Assembly (NCBI GenBank): GCA_018806985.1
Contig: JADANN010000339.1
Coordinates: 744,001-808,000 of the forward strand
Direction: 5' to 3'
DNA from: Angiostrongylus vasorum
Lineage: Eukaryota; Nematoda; Chromadorea; Rhabditida; Metastrongylidae
DNA: 64,000 bases
Shown: positions 12,213-24,689 of the stretch, one piece after another
Numbering within the stretch: the stretch's first letter is position 1
Layout: each line of letters starts with the position of its first letter
The notes under the pieces: model-generated
Seen by the model: only the letters and a program-made list of their open reading frames with translations
Told to the model about the DNA's origin: nothing
Database searches by the model: none
Made by a program: the position numbers and the translations under genes

Positions 12213-13009
12213 CGCACTCTTGCCTTTATTCGGTGCTTCATCTCTATGCAGCGACTATACATGCTCTTTTCAGCGGTAGTATGGATTCCGTTTTTCGTCA
12301 CATTCAACGTATGAAACATCTGTTTATGAGATTCTTTTTGAATCTACATTTCAGGGCAAATATTGCGACACTGCTGCTCACATTACGGTTTAATCTTTCA
12401 CAAACACTTGGATCTCTTTAGCCTGACGGGTCTTACCGCCGTCATGAAGCTTCTGAAACGAACCTCGGAGCATCTTCTTCATTAGCTGTTCCTTGGCCAA
12501 ATTCAATGTTGATGATGAGATCCTTGTCGGCAACTTTACGTCAGTCTTTGAAATCATACAGGAAGAATTATTTCTCATTTTTTTATTTAAATCTTCATTC
12601 CATGAGTTATATTCAACGCAAAGTAATGTAGGAACAAAAAAACGATAGCAAGAAGTGGATCAACACAGTGGCGAAAAGCTTTCTTCAAGAAGGAGACGTT
12701 GAATTTTGGGAAGGAACCTGGCACAATTCAAAATTTCTTGTCGTACAGCAAAAAATTCAAATGTGAAACCGTCATTAGTTTGGCGATAGCAAAACGCAAT
12801 CGCCGTATGTATGGAACTGAACAAGTTTCGCCAATTTAATTGGCTAACACAATTTGGATAATGGCAAGCAGTGCCGAAAGCGACGCCTGCCTCACTTTCA
12901 CGACTTCCCAAGGGATGGCTGTAGTGTGGGTTCCTGCGTTAGGTTAACAATACTGCGATAGAAAAAAAACTGGGAAAAGCAAAAACATAGTCCGATTTTT
13001 TAACTTATT
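12213..13009. other. Unassigned spacer
   Basis: Only short overlapping frames without known motifs; no repeat recognised. Confidence 0.4.
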
Positions 13010-13312
13010 ACTTACTGCCTACTCTTTTTAATGGCATGGTATATTGCAAAAATATAACCACAATGATGCTGAGATATTTGCAAAACTCGGACCGCAGGTG
13101 CCTGCGGTGTGGAGCGAACGCGCTATTATCCCTTTCCGAGGGCTAACGCGTTCACCACCACACCATGCGAGTCCTTCTGTTTCGACTGTCTCTCAGCTAT
13201 TTCTATCGATCTCTGCCATCAGCAATCACCCCGTCAGCAGGGACTGATCTGGGGAGCCCAAGTCAGACACCTACGGTCCGGAGTTTTGCAAATATCTTAG
13301 CACCATTGAACA
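13010..13312 (-). repeat. SINE-A copy with short inverted arm
   Basis: Minus-oriented family A from 'ttactgcctactcttt' through the reversed tRNA-like segment ('gcgaacgcgctattatcc', 'gcgttcaccaccacacc') to about 13255. A short plus-oriented arm (13265-13312, 'gacacctacggtccgg' to 'tcttagcaccattga') follows. It is thus a lopsided fold-back unit. Confidence 0.65.
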
Positions 13313-14125
13313 TGGTCAGATTGCCACTAATTCAGTCGTAAATTTCCTTACGTGGTCAAATTTCCTTATTTTTATTGGACAACCTTTATTCTAGGTCCCA
13401 TACAACGTCTTTGATTGAGAAGTCGACAACGATAGAAAAAATCGTTGCTGTTCTAAAAAAAGTCCTTGTTTCAATCATGCAATTATTCGTTTTTATCCAC
13501 GAAGTTCAACAACTCCTTGTAGTGAACAAATGGGAACGCTCTAGTACGGCTCTCTCGGAGTACCAGGGAAACTATGCTCGGCCACTCAACAAACCAGTGA
13601 GGAAGAAGACGACTTCCTATCAAGCTGCACTTGAAGCCACACAAGAAGCCGACTTCTTTCACGGATGTCGCTTGATGTGTAACAAATCGAACAGAAGGAA
13701 TGGTAGGGTTCGCGCGGTAAGCGAGGCTGGGCCCTTTAGGTAGCAAGGAATGCATCACTGAGATCTGTTAACGACTACTTTGACGTTTTCAACGAACGTC
13801 ACCTCGCTCCTAACATAGTGTAGCTACTCTCTCGATACAAGAAATTTTTCCGGGTTATTATGTTTTCGTCTCATCAAAATACAAAGTCATTCACCAATCC
13901 TGCATATTCTAATGGAATTTTTCCAACATTTGCTGGTTGTTGACTAGTATTAAATGTTATTGCAAACACACCTTTCTTTTAAAGCGTTTGATGTTTCGGC
14001 GAATTCTATGGTTTTTAGAATTCGAAAAAGGTCTCTTCAAACGGTTGCGAATTCGAAAAAAGCTCTCTTCAAACGGTTTGCTTTCTTAAGACCATTTTAA
14101 AGTTTTACGAAGCAATTATGATTAA
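13313..14125. other. Unassigned spacer with a tandem duplication
   Basis: Two opposed frames (13375-13743 plus, 13483-13758 minus) overlap almost fully and neither has a known domain. A tandem duplication lies at 14018-14081. Confidence 0.4.
14018..14081. repeat. Tandem duplication, 31-33 bp unit
   Basis: Unit 1 (14018-14048) and unit 2 (14049-14081) both start GAATTCGAAAAA and end CTCTTCAAACGG plus TTGC or TTTGC. They differ by a few bases. Confidence 0.8.
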
Positions 14126-14475
14126 TGAACGGTTAACCGCCTCATCGTTGCTGAGGGGTGTTCCTGGGTGTCGGACTGTGATGTACAGCAGGGGGATTCG
14201 TCCTCCCGGCAGGGTCCGGGTCCAGCGTTTCCATCAGGAAGCTTAGCTAAGAGTAAAGCAATCCCAGGATCGACCACGCATGGTGGCAACTCCCTCTGAT
14301 CCACAAGGGCTGCGATTGCCTGTCGAGGCGACGATTTGGGGTAGACTTTGGCCAAAGCTGTCCTTGGGATTCTAGGGAATCCCCAATGGCTTAAGCAGCA
14401 AATCTCCGAAAAAGGGTGATTATGCTGGGAGCCCGCACAACTAATGAGGACGGGCCGTCCAAGTATTCAAGTATA
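14126..14475 (+). repeat. Family B retroelement-like repeat
   Basis: One of five copies of a repeat of about 370 bp (14126, 16455, 22528, 35203; reversed at 59715). It starts at 'aaccgcctcatcg', passes 'gttcctgggtgtcgg', 'cacaagggctgcg' and 'aatctccgaaaa', and ends 'gaggacgggcc' followed by an AAGTATTC-type tail. The short-repeat tail suggests a SINE or a truncated non-LTR 3' end. Open frames inside it on either strand are incidental. Confidence 0.7.
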
Positions 14476-16100
14476 AGTAGTAGTATTATGATTAATTTAT
14501 AAGCAGCAGTTTCAAAGACTATCTCTACTAGTTGACAACTTCATGAGAAAAAGGGAAACCGGTCCATATACTTGCGAATAAACGCAGGTATATGCTCCAC
14601 AACGTGATTACACGGTCATTGTCCTACAACGGAATGATAGCCACATACGCTCAAATACTACAGAATGATGACGGGCTAATGTGCCCTAGCTGATCTCGTA
14701 GAGTAAAGAGTTTCCAAACGAACTAGTAACAACAGACGAGAGCTTGACGCTCCACGTTATCAATAAAAGTGCAGCTTCTCGTTGTAGAAAGAAGCGCTGT
14801 CAGCTAGCCATAAATTAAACCCATGAACAACAAGGTGTTGATGCAGGCTGCGTAGAACATCACACTAAGAATGGAGTAGGGAGAGAAATGAGATGGAGCA
14901 AACGCCTACGTAAGTTTGCTGTCGGCGCTCGACTCGAATAATCAGTCAATCAAGATTCTGATTAGCTGCATAGACCCTCTACGCCGATTGATTATCGTTG
15001 TGAGGGAGAAGTGGCAAAAGCAAGTTCGAGTTTTTCCTAACCACAAATGTCGACTTATCGTGCTTTCTTTGATGTTCGATTCGTAGATAGAGATTGTCAG
15101 ATAAAAATTGTTTCACGTGCTACAATTTAGTCCAAGTGATGTCACACGTGGTTTTCGTTTTTCCAAGCTATGAATAATCTCTTGAAGACAAGCACTTCAC
15201 CAACTTCAAAGACTTCAAATGAAACAGTTGTTTGAGTCTCAGTTGTCGAAGTTCTGAAAGCAACGGAACCGCTGTCTTCTGCATTAACATTGAATCCCAG
15301 TCATCAGTCAACACTGTAATCACATCATAGAATGAAGTGAAATCTTGGCGGAATAAAAATAAGTGAAAGATTAGAAAGACGTCAAACTGCTGCGACGACT
15401 TCTCAATAACCCACTAATAATTAATGGTCCCTTTTGCCTTTCTATAAAAACACAATGGATACAGTAACGAGAGCTTGGAAAAAAAAGAAAGTGTTAGAAA
15501 TGGATAAGGCAAAAAATGCAAAAAAATGCAAGAAGTGAAGGGCATGTATTGATTTTTTTTACTTTTCTTTCTCAAATCAGTGCAGGATCAGACACACTCA
15601 GCTTCGATGATCGGGAACAAGAGAAATAAAAGAGCTGAAGAAATAGAAGAAAACAACATTGTAAATGACGTGGGACCTATTTGCCTCAGTTTTTCCTCGT
15701 ATAATGATGATGAAGATGCCGTTAGTTTACATTAGGCGTGAAACACAAACTGACGGAGGTCGACGAATATTAAACAACACTCAAATAAACCCGAGGCTTA
15801 ATTGACCGTCTCTGACTTGTGTAAGCAGCTGCCTCGCTTGTTTCAATTATCCAATCAAAGCTGTAAAAAACGAAAGAACAGCTGTGTGAGCCCGTTCACG
15901 CAAAGTAATGTCATCCATGAGAGACAGATGGAAATGAGAGAACACGGAACTACTTTTACCACTTTCACGAGTGTAGCCAATTTCGCGTGTTGTGCTCGTC
16001 AGGACCGCATAGAAAAGGAAGACAATAGGAATCGCGCATTGAAATCAAGATCTAGGGTGCGTAAGTCCGTGCAAGAAGAAAGACACGCTACTTTCTTGAA
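14476..16100. other. Spacer without recognised genes
   Basis: About 1.6 kb. A 103-codon frame at 15802-16113 has no known motif and runs into the PLE terminus. Nothing else was recognised. Confidence 0.4.
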
Positions 16101-16104
16101 ACTA

Positions 16105-16265
16105 CAGTTTTAATATATTTATTTATATGACCTTAAAAATTGGTCTCGTTGAGCTGATGTGAGGTTGGTATAAGTTTCCATTGTCGTTGTTGTTGGTGTT
16201 GTTAGTCGATGGCTGACGTTTCGGCGACTTCGCCTTTCCTGAGAGCCGTGCTGTTACCAGTGGGA
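16105..16265 (-). mobile_element. Penelope-like element 3' terminus
   Basis: Minus-oriented terminus matching that of 48740-50381: 'tatttatttatatgac', a TTG/GTT tract, 'gtcgatggctgacg', and a hammerhead-like motif at 16211-16247. Coding sequence is absent. Confidence 0.65.
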
Positions 16266-16454
16266 GTCGTTCTAGTGCTCGGCTTCCTCACATTTTTTTC
16301 ACGTCCCTCCAATTTTTGCACATCACCTATGTTTTTCTGTGCGTGATCCCATGTTCTCGGAGGCCTTCTATGCGTGATGAAAAAATTGGTCATTATCTAG
16401 GATCTATATTATTGGCTTTCCTCATGGCTTTGGTGTTATAGTTGAACTGTGCTT

Positions 16455-16850
16455 CTTCCCAACGGTTTACCGCCTCATCGTGGCTGGGAGGTGTTCCTGG
16501 GTGTGGGACTGTCGGACTGCGATGTACAGTGGGAGATTCATCCCCTGGCAGGGTCTCCCAAGTTGAGAAGGAGTTCGGCGTTTCCATCAGGAAGCCCAGC
16601 TTAGAGCACACCAATATCAGGATCTAGCACTGTCCTGATACCAAAGTCGCATGGTAGTAAATGTTCATCTGATCCACAAGGGCTGCGGCTGCCTGTGGTG
16701 GTGAAGACCTGGGGCACACTTTGGCCAGGCTGACCTCGGGACTCCAGGGAACCATAATGGCTTAACCAGCAAATCTCCGAAAAATGGAGATTATGCTGGA
16801 GCCCACACAACTAGTGAGGACGGGCCATTCAAGTATCAAGTATCAAGTAA
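16455..16850 (+). repeat. Family B repeat with TCAAGTA tail
   Basis: It has the same landmarks as the copy at 14126 and ends in two to three tandem TCAAGTA units near 16830-16850. This copy best shows the microsatellite-like 3' tail typical of target-primed retrotransposition. Confidence 0.75.
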
Positions 16851-16854
16851 GTTG

Positions 16855-18555
16855 AACTGTGTTTCTGCGTCTCTGTCATGTTTTTCGTATCCTTCAAGCA
16901 TATTCCAACGTCCGAAACGGCTTCTTGCAAGCTTACCTGGGAAAACCTTTTCATGGACCAGCTCCAGTGTAAAATCTGTATTCGATAAGCCATCGATTGA
17001 CTCTATAAAGGAACGTGAAAGGTATCACGTGGTTAAAAACTAATGTATCTACGTTGAAATATTGAAAAGGGAAGTAGTTTTGGCTAAGCTTGTTCACCAA
17101 GTAGTTGTTACAATACAAAGGTTCAACTCTTTCACGGCCGCGGCTATTTTGGTGTGACAGGCTCATTGGACGGCGTCTCACTGGGCACTTGAGATGCGTA
17201 TTGAAATCAAGATTTACGGTCCGAAACGTACAGCGGCATGCATGCTGAAATAAAGGCGCATAGTCGTGAAAGTGTTAAGAAAGTCTCCTTGTTGGAAAAT
17301 TCTTTAGAAGGACAGTTACAGTAGGGTTATATCCACCTTCTTCATGCTTGTTTGAACGATTCGTCTTTCCAATGAATCCAGTAAGTTTCAACACAGTATC
17401 CATTCGACTACTAGTGCTAAAGCTCCAGAGATGTTTAGCTTCTCTATAAGTCTTGAAAAACAGGGCTGCCACGGCATCCCGTGCTATCACAACAGGTATT
17501 TTTTTCTTCGTTTTGGGCTATCGAATAGAGCTTGTGCCAGTTTAGAACTATGTTTCGAGTGAGTGTCGCTGAGTTCCTAATATTGGTGGGCCTCTCACGA
17601 GCTTTCAAGTGTAAATGCGAAAAGCCTTTCCCAGCTTTTGTGGTTCTGCCGGAGGGTGAATCCTTCTTCGCCTGGAGCATTTCGACATCACTCTCATTTC
17701 TTGAATCACGCAACTGTTAAAAAGTAAAATAATTCGTATTTTTGTGTGTATTTGCACTGTCACTCTGTTCTCGTACAGTTGATCCGCTAATTGAAGGAAC
17801 AGCTGCCGTTACAGAAGATTGCCGTCCTAGAAGAACCCTAGTTTCGAAGAAGCATATCTTCCTCCTATATAGAAAGACCGACAGCTATCCACGGTGAATA
17901 TACGGATGATGAGTACGTGAGATTCCAGGAGAAATTCTCGAAACCGCGTGTTGCTGAGAACAGAAGGCGACAGATCCTTAACATCTGCATGCACGGCAGT
18001 TTTAAGACAACGGATGCAGTTGAAGAAGTGATGGCGCATACATGACATGGAAAGATAGGCTATCTAGCTAAATGAATTAGCAAGCAGGACACAAAAAAGT
18101 TCATTAAAGCCACGTCTTCCATTTGCTTTTGCCTTAGAGAAAAGGTAGATAGAATCGGGAGAAAAGAAAGTAGATGATACAAACCATGCAGAAGGGAAAG
18201 CAAGCGACAACGTGTCGATGGTGGCGACGGTAGTTATACGAAGAACCAAACTGCATTGGACATTAACAAGAGGAGCGATCAGCCACCTGTTGTATTTGTG
18301 GTCTGCGATTTAACATCATGTTTCATTGATTGTAATCAATCATGTGTTCAGTCGATTGGGCCAATTGTTGATGTAAATTCAATCTAATCTCAAAAACACA
18401 ACATCTTACGCTATTATTCCCATTTTATTTCACACAACCATTCGTCACATCTACTCTCCGGATTCTAGCACTCACCGCATTCGATTCGTCCCTTCGCAAC
18501 GATTATCCGTGAAGACGTTCGAATATGTCGCCTGCAGTTTCGGCTAGCGCTTGAG
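16855..18555. other. Region with unrecognised minus-strand frames
   Basis: Minus-strand frames at 17444-17713 (89 codons) and 17275-17490 (71 codons) overlap in different frames, and others lie at 17827-18048 and 18064-18249. Together they could be a decayed transposable element or gene, but I recognise no domain and cannot join them by clear splice sites. No repeat family from elsewhere in the window maps here. Confidence 0.3.
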
Positions 18556-18559
18556 GATT

Positions 18560-18800
18560 TTCGTCTTCTTTGTGAATTTCGTTGAATGATTGTCAAGTCG
18601 ATTCTCTCTTGAGTGCAGGGATATACGAGCTGAGGTGTTTTCGTGTGAATTGGAGGGGATGAGCTGAGCGCATAAGTTTGGCACCAATATTAGGGTCACA
18701 GAGCGATGAGAGGGTTGGTGAGCTGTCGTCGGGATTGAACTAGCACTGTGCTCGTGGGCAACAGCTTCACTACTATAGAGCTACCCTCCAATTCCTTCAC
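18560..18800 (-). repeat. SINE-D copy, diverged
   Basis: The minus strand shows an A-box-like 'tagctctatagtagtgaag' and a B-box-like 'gtgctagttcaatccc'. The upstream body matches the copy at 8640. It directly precedes the PLE terminus. Confidence 0.45.
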
Positions 18801-18839
18801 TCTTATTTCCCGGTTTAATCTACTGTTTTCTTGATGAGC

Positions 18840-20300
18840 GAACACGAGGTTGTAACTTTTTTCTCTATCGACAAACAAGCTGACGCTTTTGCGGATTTCG
18901 TCTTCTTCAGAGCCTAGAGAGATCGAGTAGCCTGCCATCTACCTCGTCAAGATTTCAACCGCATTGGAAACAAATCAACTACTTCGCATTCTCTCTGCTT
19001 TCTATGAGTCTTCCACTAAGTATTTCATGTGGGGATCAACCGCTCGGAGTTCATATGGGAGCGTAAAGTGCCTGCCTTACATTAAAATTTGAGTCTTGTG
19101 GTTACGACGCACTCCTCTCTGCGGTTCATTTCCGGATTCTTGGTTTTTATCCAGAATTCTTCGGTAGTTTTGCACGCTGTTTTCGATTCCTGTACAAGGT
19201 TGGTGGTTTCTACTTCAAAATTATCCCCTTTATGTCCGTGCCCTTCACGCTCCTAGTGAAGTAATTGTCTTAAACTTATGTTTACCGATGATGTTCTTTT
19301 ATATAGGCTCTTTTACACAGACACAGAGTCATCTATCCGTTTCGCCAATGTATTCGCCTCCGCACGCTTTACAAGAGATCAGATAAATCATACCCGAACT
19401 CACGCAATCACTTCTCCACTATTGAGGGATATTGTGCAATTTTGCCTTGCACATGGAGGGTCACACAGGCGGCTGCGAACTTGCTAGCGTCTTAGAGTGT
19501 TCAGTGATATTTTAATCACTGTTACCTCATTCTGTTGACCGGCTGTTCTTAAGCAACGTTTTATAGCTGCACTTATTTCTTTGGAAATGAAAGGCAGAAT
19601 AGAATCGGTAGAACTTTCGTTATAGGGCTTAAAATTCCTTCTACACCTTCCCTAAGGAGCTACAGTTTTGTACACCTTGAAAGTGGCTATTTGCAAACAA
19701 TTTCAACGATTCTTCCTTCTGCTCTCTTCCTGTTCACACATTGCTGGCTGTTCGAAATATGTTTCCTAGAATAATGAACCACTATGTTCTCCTTGTCTGG
19801 GCATTTGATACCATTTCGTGATATAGCCGTTTTCGTAAAAATTAACTGAACGTTTAGAAATAAAAAAAAACCAGTTTCCTTTCGGTTTTTCTCGCGTGAA
19901 TGTTATGTACTCTGACTATTCGTTCTAGAACTAGAAATATTTCCATCTCCTCATATGTGGAGCAGATTGCAAAACAGTCATTTCTATATCTGCAGTAGAG
20001 CAACGGTCGGAGATCGACTACTGGTGCTTCCACTTTAGACATAAAGGACACTTTAGACATAGACTCAAATGTAATGGCAAGGCTTGGAGGCAATCGCTCT
20101 TCCACTGTCAACCCTCTCATTTGTGCGTAATATTTTCTGGACCATCTCAAGATTGAACACACTCCTTTAGGAGGGCAGGGCCATCAGTTGCTAAATCGTG
20201 AAGCCGTATGTGTTTAGCGCTACTCTGTGTTGCATAAGGTGTTCGAATGTGGCTTACAAAGCGGCGTCATTGGGCACGTTTGCAAAATGGCGGTAATTTC
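18840..20300 (-). mobile_element. Penelope-like retroelement, 3' half (RT and GIY-YIG)
   Basis: On the minus strand the order is partial reverse transcriptase, then GIY-YIG endonuclease, then an untranslated 3' terminus. The RT part (about 19855-20300) has 'RKYYAQMRGLTV' and 'LLYCRYRNDCFAICST', the catalytic box where the family has Y-x-D-D. Here the first aspartate of the DD pair is N, so catalysis is unlikely. The GIY-YIG part (about 19100-19430) is broken by stops. A hammerhead-like motif is at 18878-18914 and the terminus near 18840 has 'aacacgaggttgt', as in other copies. Penelope-like elements characteristically combine such an RT with a C-terminal GIY-YIG nuclease. Confidence 0.8.
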
Positions 20301-20532
20301 GAAGGACTCCATCACATACGCGCTGTTAGGATGCGCGTTAAGTAAGCGATCCAAGAACGTCTTAGTGTTTATAAGATCGGTTGGAATATTTTTTGTACAA
20401 CTGGAGAAGTATTATGGTTAAAAAATCATCTTATGATATCCGTTGATCTGTGTACACGGCCGACCATAGGTCTGACCTTGAATAATGATAAATAATAGCC
20501 CCAAGAACATCACGGATGCTAGCTTGTAGGCT

Positions 20533-20800
20533 TTGATGAGGCGTGTAGCGCAGTGATAAGAAAGAGCCCTGCAATACACGCAGTACCTATTTCGCATCCC
20601 AAGCCCACCAAGCTCTCCATCCCTCCGGAGTTGGCAAATTGGTACCAGATTTCTCTGGGAGGATAGCAGCACTGGCTTGATACCTCGGCAGGTCACCGCC
20701 AGTCATTGTTAAGGCCAGATATACATTCAATTACCTCCAACGATGCTTAATGAAGTCCAATGCACGGTGCATCCCTTAGTGATAGATAAATGCCGAGAGC
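20533..20800 (+). repeat. SINE-C copy
   Basis: It begins with the A-box-like 'cgtgtagcgcagtgataag' and carries the family body 'ccatccctccggag', 'attggtaccagattt', 'gcttgatacctcgg' and 'acgatgcttaatgaag'. It lies between a minus-oriented PLE on its left and a plus-oriented PLE end on its right. Confidence 0.75.
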
Positions 20801-20834
20801 TTTTTATAACTTACAGGTTTTGTTAAGTAGGTGT

Positions 20835-21190
20835 CACGCTGTGATCATTATCACGCGTGATTTCGCACAGTGTTTAACACTGGTGTTTTAATGTGAGAGA
20901 CGCACATTACGCTTCCATGTTAACTCTTTATTATTGGTCCCCATGTGAAATACTCAGTGGAGGACTGATATAGAGCGCTAAATGTGCAAAGAAGTATTGT
21001 TTTCAACGCGCTTAAAATCTTGGTTTGACACTTTTTTTCTGTTTTAGCTGTAGAGGTGTTTGGCTGGATATATCGCAGTCAACTCGACCTTTTCTAATTT
21101 GAAGAAGGTGAAATGAGCCGAAACGTCAGCTTATTTGTCAATAAAGAATGGACTGACAACCTTGTGTTTGCTTGTCAAGAAGAAAGTGAG
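20835..21190 (+). mobile_element. Penelope-like element 3' terminus
   Basis: Plus-oriented terminus of the subfamily seen at 62215-62510. Shared landmarks are 'catgtgaaatactcagtgg', 'gcagtcaactcgacc', a hammerhead-like motif at 21092-21130, 'caataaagaatgg' and 'cttgtgtttgcttg'. With the minus copy at 18840-20300 it makes an inverted pair split by a SINE-C. Confidence 0.7.
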
Positions 21191-21485
21191 TTCTTCGACC
21201 AGTGCAGAGGTTATTAAAAGTCCGTCATGGGAACTACTTCTGCTCTAATGTTTTTCCGGTTTACATACTAGATTTATTATGCACCAAAGATTTTTCTAGT
21301 CGACTACTGGTAAAATTTTGTTTAAGGATGGGTAAAGTTTTGCTAACAAAAATATATCACTGGGGTATCTGTACAATTCCGAAATAAGTTGAGGTCTCGA
21401 AGAAAAAGGCTGACACTTCTCTACTTGGATGTCTAAATAACGAAGGTCAATGAGATATACACTGCTTAGAAAACTGGTGAACTAA
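21191..21485. other. Unassigned spacer
   Basis: A 61-codon frame at 21202-21387 has no known features. Nothing else was recognised. Confidence 0.4.
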
Positions 21486-21790
21486 CTGGATGATTAACAA
21501 GCACAATGATGCTGAGATATTCGCAAGACTTAGACCCCGGGCCAGAGCGAACCACGATTTTTTGTGCTCCTGAAATCAATCCGGCTGACAGGTTATTGCT
21601 GATGGCAGCGTTAGGTAGAAAATCGGCTGAGAGAAACGTAGATCAAGGGTCTCCGTGGGGCAGTGTGTAATGCGCGAGCTCCCGGAAAGAGAAAGCGTGG
21701 TTCGATCTGGTGCGGGTCAGAAGTTTTGCTAATATGTCAGCATCGTTGTGGTTGTAATTTACATCATACTCTATCGTGAAAAAATTGCAG
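21486..21790 (+). repeat. SINE-A fold-back copy
   Basis: A short minus arm ('aatgatgctgagatattc', about 21500) is followed by a plus copy with 'attgctgatggcagcg', a tRNA-like stretch and the B-box-like 'gtggttcgatctgg' near 21703. It ends 'tgtcagcatcgttgtgg'. Confidence 0.65.
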
Positions 21791-22527
21791 TAGGCAGAAA
21801 ATAAAAGGTTAACACTGTAATTGAACGATTCCTCCCCTACAGTCCTGATTATAACAAAGCCTGAACTCTCAAAGTATGTCACCACGCGTAATTTGCCGCA
21901 CTCACGCCCTGTAGTGACGTTTGTTGCCTGCAACAAGGTTCTAGGTGTCAAACTGCGATATGCACTAAAAAGATTCAATGTGCAGAGGACTTGAGCTATG
22001 ATTAAACCTATGGAAATGTACGTCATGGAGCTTGATTCCCTTTGTTGGTTGTTCACCAATAATCCGAAAAGAAAAAGGGTCTCATACGAAAACCGTAATG
22101 CTCATCATCCGATAGGTGACGGGAAAAAATCAAGATTTTGGTAGCAGTGCTTGAATCACTCGCCATTAAATGAACTTCCTCAGATTCTACCAAATTCTAT
22201 AGCAAACAACTTTTTACCTCGTTAAAAAAATTTGGATTTTAGTGCTTAGATTGGATGGAACAAAATCCGTAGTCGAACCCAGGTCTGTAGTTAAATCCGG
22301 AATCCCAACTAAGAGTAGATCTATGTCTGGAATCGACACCATTCGGGAAAAAAAAACCGTGTATAAGGTGATTGTCCCTGTGACCCACTATAGCTTACTG
22401 TTACGAGCTCGAGACGCAATGACAGGCAAATCTTAAGGTAAAAAAGAAGAGAAGAATATATATACCAAGTAGTCAGAGGGTTGTTCGGAAAGTAATGTAC
22501 GATTTCAGATTTCATTGCTCCTGTGTC
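21791..22527. other. Unassigned spacer
   Basis: A minus-strand 138-codon frame (21643-22059) begins in unique sequence and runs into the SINE. No domain was recognised, so it is probably a chance frame. Confidence 0.4.
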
Positions 22528-22900
22528 CTCCTAACGGTTTACCGCCTTATGGTGGTTGGGAATTGTTCCTGGGTGTCGGAATGCGATGTATAGCGGGGAT
22601 TAACCCCCCGGCAGAGTCTCCCAAGCTGAGAAGGAGTTCGGTGTTTCCATAAGGAAGCCCAGCTAAGAGTGAACCAATACCAGGATCCACCACCGTCGTG
22701 GTATTAAACTAGTCTTATGGTAGCAAATCTCTCTTCTATCCCCAAGGGCTACGAGTGCGTGTGGTAGAGAGGAGCTGGGGCAGATTTGGCCATGCTGAGC
22801 TCGGGACTCCGGAGAACCACAATGGCTAAATCAACAAAACTCCGCAAAAATAGAGAATATGCTGGGGCTCGCACAACCAGTGAGGACGGGGTGTCGTTAC
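22528..22900 (+). repeat. Family B repeat
   Basis: The copy runs from 'cggtttaccgcc' to 'gaggacggggtg' and shares the internal landmarks of the 14126 copy. The tail is lost. Confidence 0.75.
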
Positions 22901-23432
22901 TCCTGTGTGTCTTTTAACAACAATTTCATTTTCAAATGGTGGTATATTGTATTAAAATGCAAAGCTTGTTTTATGCACTTACATATACCATGACTGAGCT
23001 GTAATATAAATTGTATTCTAGGCAAGTTTTAGAGGCTGCTAATTCTGGCACCAAAGTCAAAATTTATGTAAATTGATAGAAAAAATATGGCTCAGTTGAT
23101 CAAGGGTTATGGAGGATGATTCATAACAATTATCCTTCGCATTACTTATCTGACAATCGAATGATTAGTTTGGTTGGTAAAGCTCCAGAATGTTCAATAT
23201 TACGGAACACTTCTTTAATCGTGGTTTCTAGTGGAAGGTGACAACAACAAACATGAAGAGTTGGAAATCGATGAGAGTGAAGCATTTAAGAAGAAGTCTA
23301 ATGAAAACTTCTGGTAATCTCATCAGTTATTTTCCACCACACAGTGTTTCGAAGCGCAAATATTGAAAAAAACGGTGCTCGGTATCAAAAAAGTGGCACT
23401 TGGTAGAGCATAATTATAATGAAAAAAGCATT
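22901..23432. other. Unassigned spacer
   Basis: AT-rich, no coding or repeat signal recognised. Confidence 0.4.
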
Positions 23433-23830
23433 TACGAGCCAGAATAGCGCAGTGGTAGTGAAGTCATTTAATGTCAGCAAGGTGATCGTTCAACCTTGCA
23501 TAGCCCACGAACATCCTTCTCCATCCGGTGTCGAAAAATTGGTACGAAAGTTGTCTGAGCTCATCTCAGCTTCCTTTCAGTCCACAAAAGACGGCGGATG
23601 CCAGTGATGAGAATCTGGGGTATTCCCTGGAACGACTATCGATAATTCGAGGGAAATCCACTCCAATACCATTCAAGGGAACTCATGAAGGAGACAAAAT
23701 TACGCAAGCAACAACCAAGCACACACGTAAAAACCGAGGATCCTGGAAGAATATGGATACGAAGAGACGAATCGAGCGCAAGAAGTGCTGAAATTCGCAC
23801 AATATCTGCATAAATATAAACACTGTATGT
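23433..23830 (+). repeat. SINE-E copy, tRNA-derived
   Basis: It starts with a strong A box ('tagcgcagtggtagtg') and a B-box-like 'gatcgttcaaccttg'. It ends with 'gaagagacgaatcgagcg' and 'agaagtgctg'. The same body is at 26413-26790. Confidence 0.65.
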
Positions 23831-23853
23831 ATATATGTGTACACACACATACA

Positions 23854-23879
23854 CTATATATATATATATATATATATAT
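23854..23879. repeat. (AT)n microsatellite
   Basis: About 13 AT units following a short CA-rich run. It lies just after SINE-E and may be its expanded tail. Confidence 0.9.
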
Positions 23880-23883
23880 CATT

Positions 23884-24350
23884 CTGCTATGCTAGACAGT
23901 ACATTCCTATTTTTTTCGCACGGGATAGTAATGACAAAGCGCATGATAACGAACTTCTCAAATTTCAACACGTGAAACAAATCTCAACGGGAATCAAATC
24001 TTTAGAACGAAAATACTCTTTCTTTTAGAATTTTCAGCATTCGATCGTCGTATTCTTGGCGGTCCCACATTGTGGGTTCTGGTCGTCATGACTACAGATG
24101 TTCTTGTATATGATGAACACAAAACTGTTCACATCCATCACAGACGTCTCGTTTCTTCAAGATTTTCTTGGCATTATGTTTCCCTTCTAAATAATTTTTT
24201 ATTCATACTCTCAGCCAATAGATTATCAACAGAGTAAACATGGGAGATGGAAGGCTTGCTGAAATAATCGTTGTTAGTTCGTAATCAAAAACAGCAAAAA
24301 CTAGGCATCCTGCTTAAATCATGATGACCTCTGTGCTTCTCGAATTGATG
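23884..24350. other. Unassigned spacer
   Basis: No gene or repeat recognised. Confidence 0.4.
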
Positions 24351-24354
24351 GACG

Positions 24355-24658
24355 TAGCACCCACTGGGCAGTCCTAAAGAAAGGATGAAGCTCTCGGGGT
24401 TGATCTTTGAATCCCTGAAGGATGTGCCATGGATTCGACTTTTACTAAGCATCGTTGGAGGTGATTGAATGAATATCTGGTCTTCATAATGACTTGCGGT
24501 GGCCTACCATCGATCGAGCCAGTGCTGCTGCCCTCGCAGACAAGTCTGGCAGCAGTTTGCCTATCCCAACCCCGAAAGGATGGAAGGCTTGGTGAGCCAC
24601 CGGCGCGGGGATCAATCCCATCTGAACATTGCAGGGCGCCTCCGACCAGTCCATGTAA
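24355..24658 (-). repeat. SINE-C copy, minus orientation
   Basis: Reversed family C body ('gcatcgttggaggtgattg', 'cgatcgagccagtgctgc', 'gatggaaggcttgg') ending with the reversed B box 'gggatcaatccc'. Open frames inside it are by-products. Confidence 0.75.
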
Positions 24659-24689
24659 TTAACAGAAATGTTTGGAGAACGCTAATGGT

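Noticed and set aside
17275..18249. Cluster of minus-strand frames that might be exons of one gene
   Set aside because: I could not link them by plausible splice sites and recognise no protein family; left as an unassigned region.
23636..23882. Tyrosine/isoleucine-rich minus-strand frames
   Set aside because: Translation of the AT microsatellite and SINE-E antisense.
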